From: Chloroflexota bacterium
GTDB lineage: Bacteria; Chloroflexota; Limnocylindria; Limnocylindrales; CSP1-4
Direction of reading: 5' to 3'
NCBI GenBank assembly: GCA_021786385.1
Contig: JAJYNJ010000027.1
Span: 189,908-239,888, forward strand
DNA length: 49,981 nt
The translations under genes and the position numbers were made by a program. Below are positions 49,774 to 49,981 of this stretch, piece after piece; positions within the stretch are counted from its first letter, which is position 1; every line of letters begins with the position of its first letter. The notes below the pieces were generated by a model. The model was given only the letters and a program-made list of their open reading frames with translations, did not search any database and was not told the DNA's origin.

Positions 49774-49809
49774 ATGACGCGCGAGTCCGGCTCAACAGCG
49801 CGACGATGA
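49774..49809 (+). CDS. possible 11-residue leaderless leader peptide
   Basis: ATG to TGA, 12 codons ([11 protein letters not shown]). Its stop overlaps the GAGGG that serves as ribosome site for the ABC ATPase ATG at 49820. Translation of the short frame could deliver or block ribosomes at the next start. It rests on position only. Confidence 0.35.
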   Translation: MTRESGSTARR

Positions 49810-49819
49810 GGGTCCGTCG

Positions 49820-49981
49820 ATGGCAACGGTGACGTTCGACCACGTGTGGAAGCGCTACGGCGACGTCGTCGCCGTGAGCGATCTCAACCTCGACATCCGC
49901 GACGAGGAGTTCCTCGTCCTGGTCGGTCCGTCGGGGTGCGGCAAGACGACCAGCCTGCGCATGATCGCCGGCCTCGAGGAG
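49820..49981 (+). CDS. ABC transporter ATP-binding protein, UgpC/MsmX/MalK-like (N-terminal part)
   Basis: The first 54 residues of an importer ATPase, cut by the window end. [24 protein letters not shown] is typical of the carbohydrate/glycerol-phosphate class. Walker A reads GPSGCGKTT (36-44), followed by [10 protein letters not shown]. The position downstream of two GlpP-type genes suggests uptake of glycerol-3-phosphate, its diesters or a sugar; this is inference. The ATG at 49820 has GAGGG 6 nt upstream. Confidence 0.9.
   Translation, partial: MATVTFDHVWKRYGDVVAVSDLNLDIRDEEFLVLVGPSGCGKTTSLRMIAGLEE

Overview
High-GC bacterial chromosome segment (about 70% G+C by eye). The gene families present fit a Chloroflexota or other high-GC Gram-positive-like lineage: a DevS-like kinase, a group 3b NiFe hydrogenase, a GlpP-type antiterminator, long-form malic enzyme, an M16B peptidase pair and tRNA genes with encoded CCA. 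The phylum is an inference, since no rRNA or ribosomal marker lies here. Many transcription units start with a TAnnnT hexamer 6-7 nt before an ATG/GTG and have no Shine-Dalgarno sequence, so leaderless mRNAs are probably common. Genes inside operons mostly overlap by 1-4 bases (ATGA, GTGA or TGATG).

Region 1 to 10.7 kb (all minus strand): an acyl-CoA transferase; a PfkB-like pseudokinase, histidine kinase and NarL-type regulator operon; an ECF sigma/anti-sigma pair behind a secreted Thr/Pro/Glu repeat protein; an MFS exporter; and a catalytic plus non-catalytic M16 peptidase pair. Region 11.0 to 20.6 kb: carAB diverges from malic enzyme around a control region with a perfect 26-bp palindrome. 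A small sulfur-type cluster follows (DsrE protein and MFS permease, divergent from an ArsR-rhodanese fusion).

Region 20.7 to 27.2 kb: a small protein, an 834-bp gene-free stretch with a possible small RNA, tRNA-Lys, then a five-gene group 3b hydrogenase operon. That operon holds a cyclic-nucleotide-binding protein, a fused beta-gamma diaphorase subunit, small subunit, large subunit and maturation protease. Region 27.3 to 35.3 kb: MFS, a CysS-tail/glycosyltransferase fusion, a TPR-rhomboid protease, an MBL-fold RNA-processing enzyme, and a MarR/DHA2 efflux pair with a clear sigma-70 promoter.

Region 35.3 to 41.4 kb (minus strand): two small coupled genes behind tandem operator-like repeats, methylglyoxal synthase, UspA, a YwiC-like protein, a DUF2892 protein, tRNA-Arg, BioY, a diacylglycerol-kinase-like lipid kinase, an odd ABC ATPase with a permease tail, and a truncated CAP-like protein. 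Region 41.5 to 50 kb: tRNA-His, YibE/F, a polysaccharide deacetylase lipoprotein, a decayed alpha/beta hydrolase, an aldo/keto reductase, MoaA, and finally two GlpP-type genes.

The two GlpP genes lead into a promoter, competing hairpins and an intrinsic terminator, followed by a histidine kinase and the start of a sugar/glycerol-phosphate ABC ATPase. This last block is the most interesting part of the window. It looks like a self-contained metabolite-responsive antitermination circuit in front of an uptake system.
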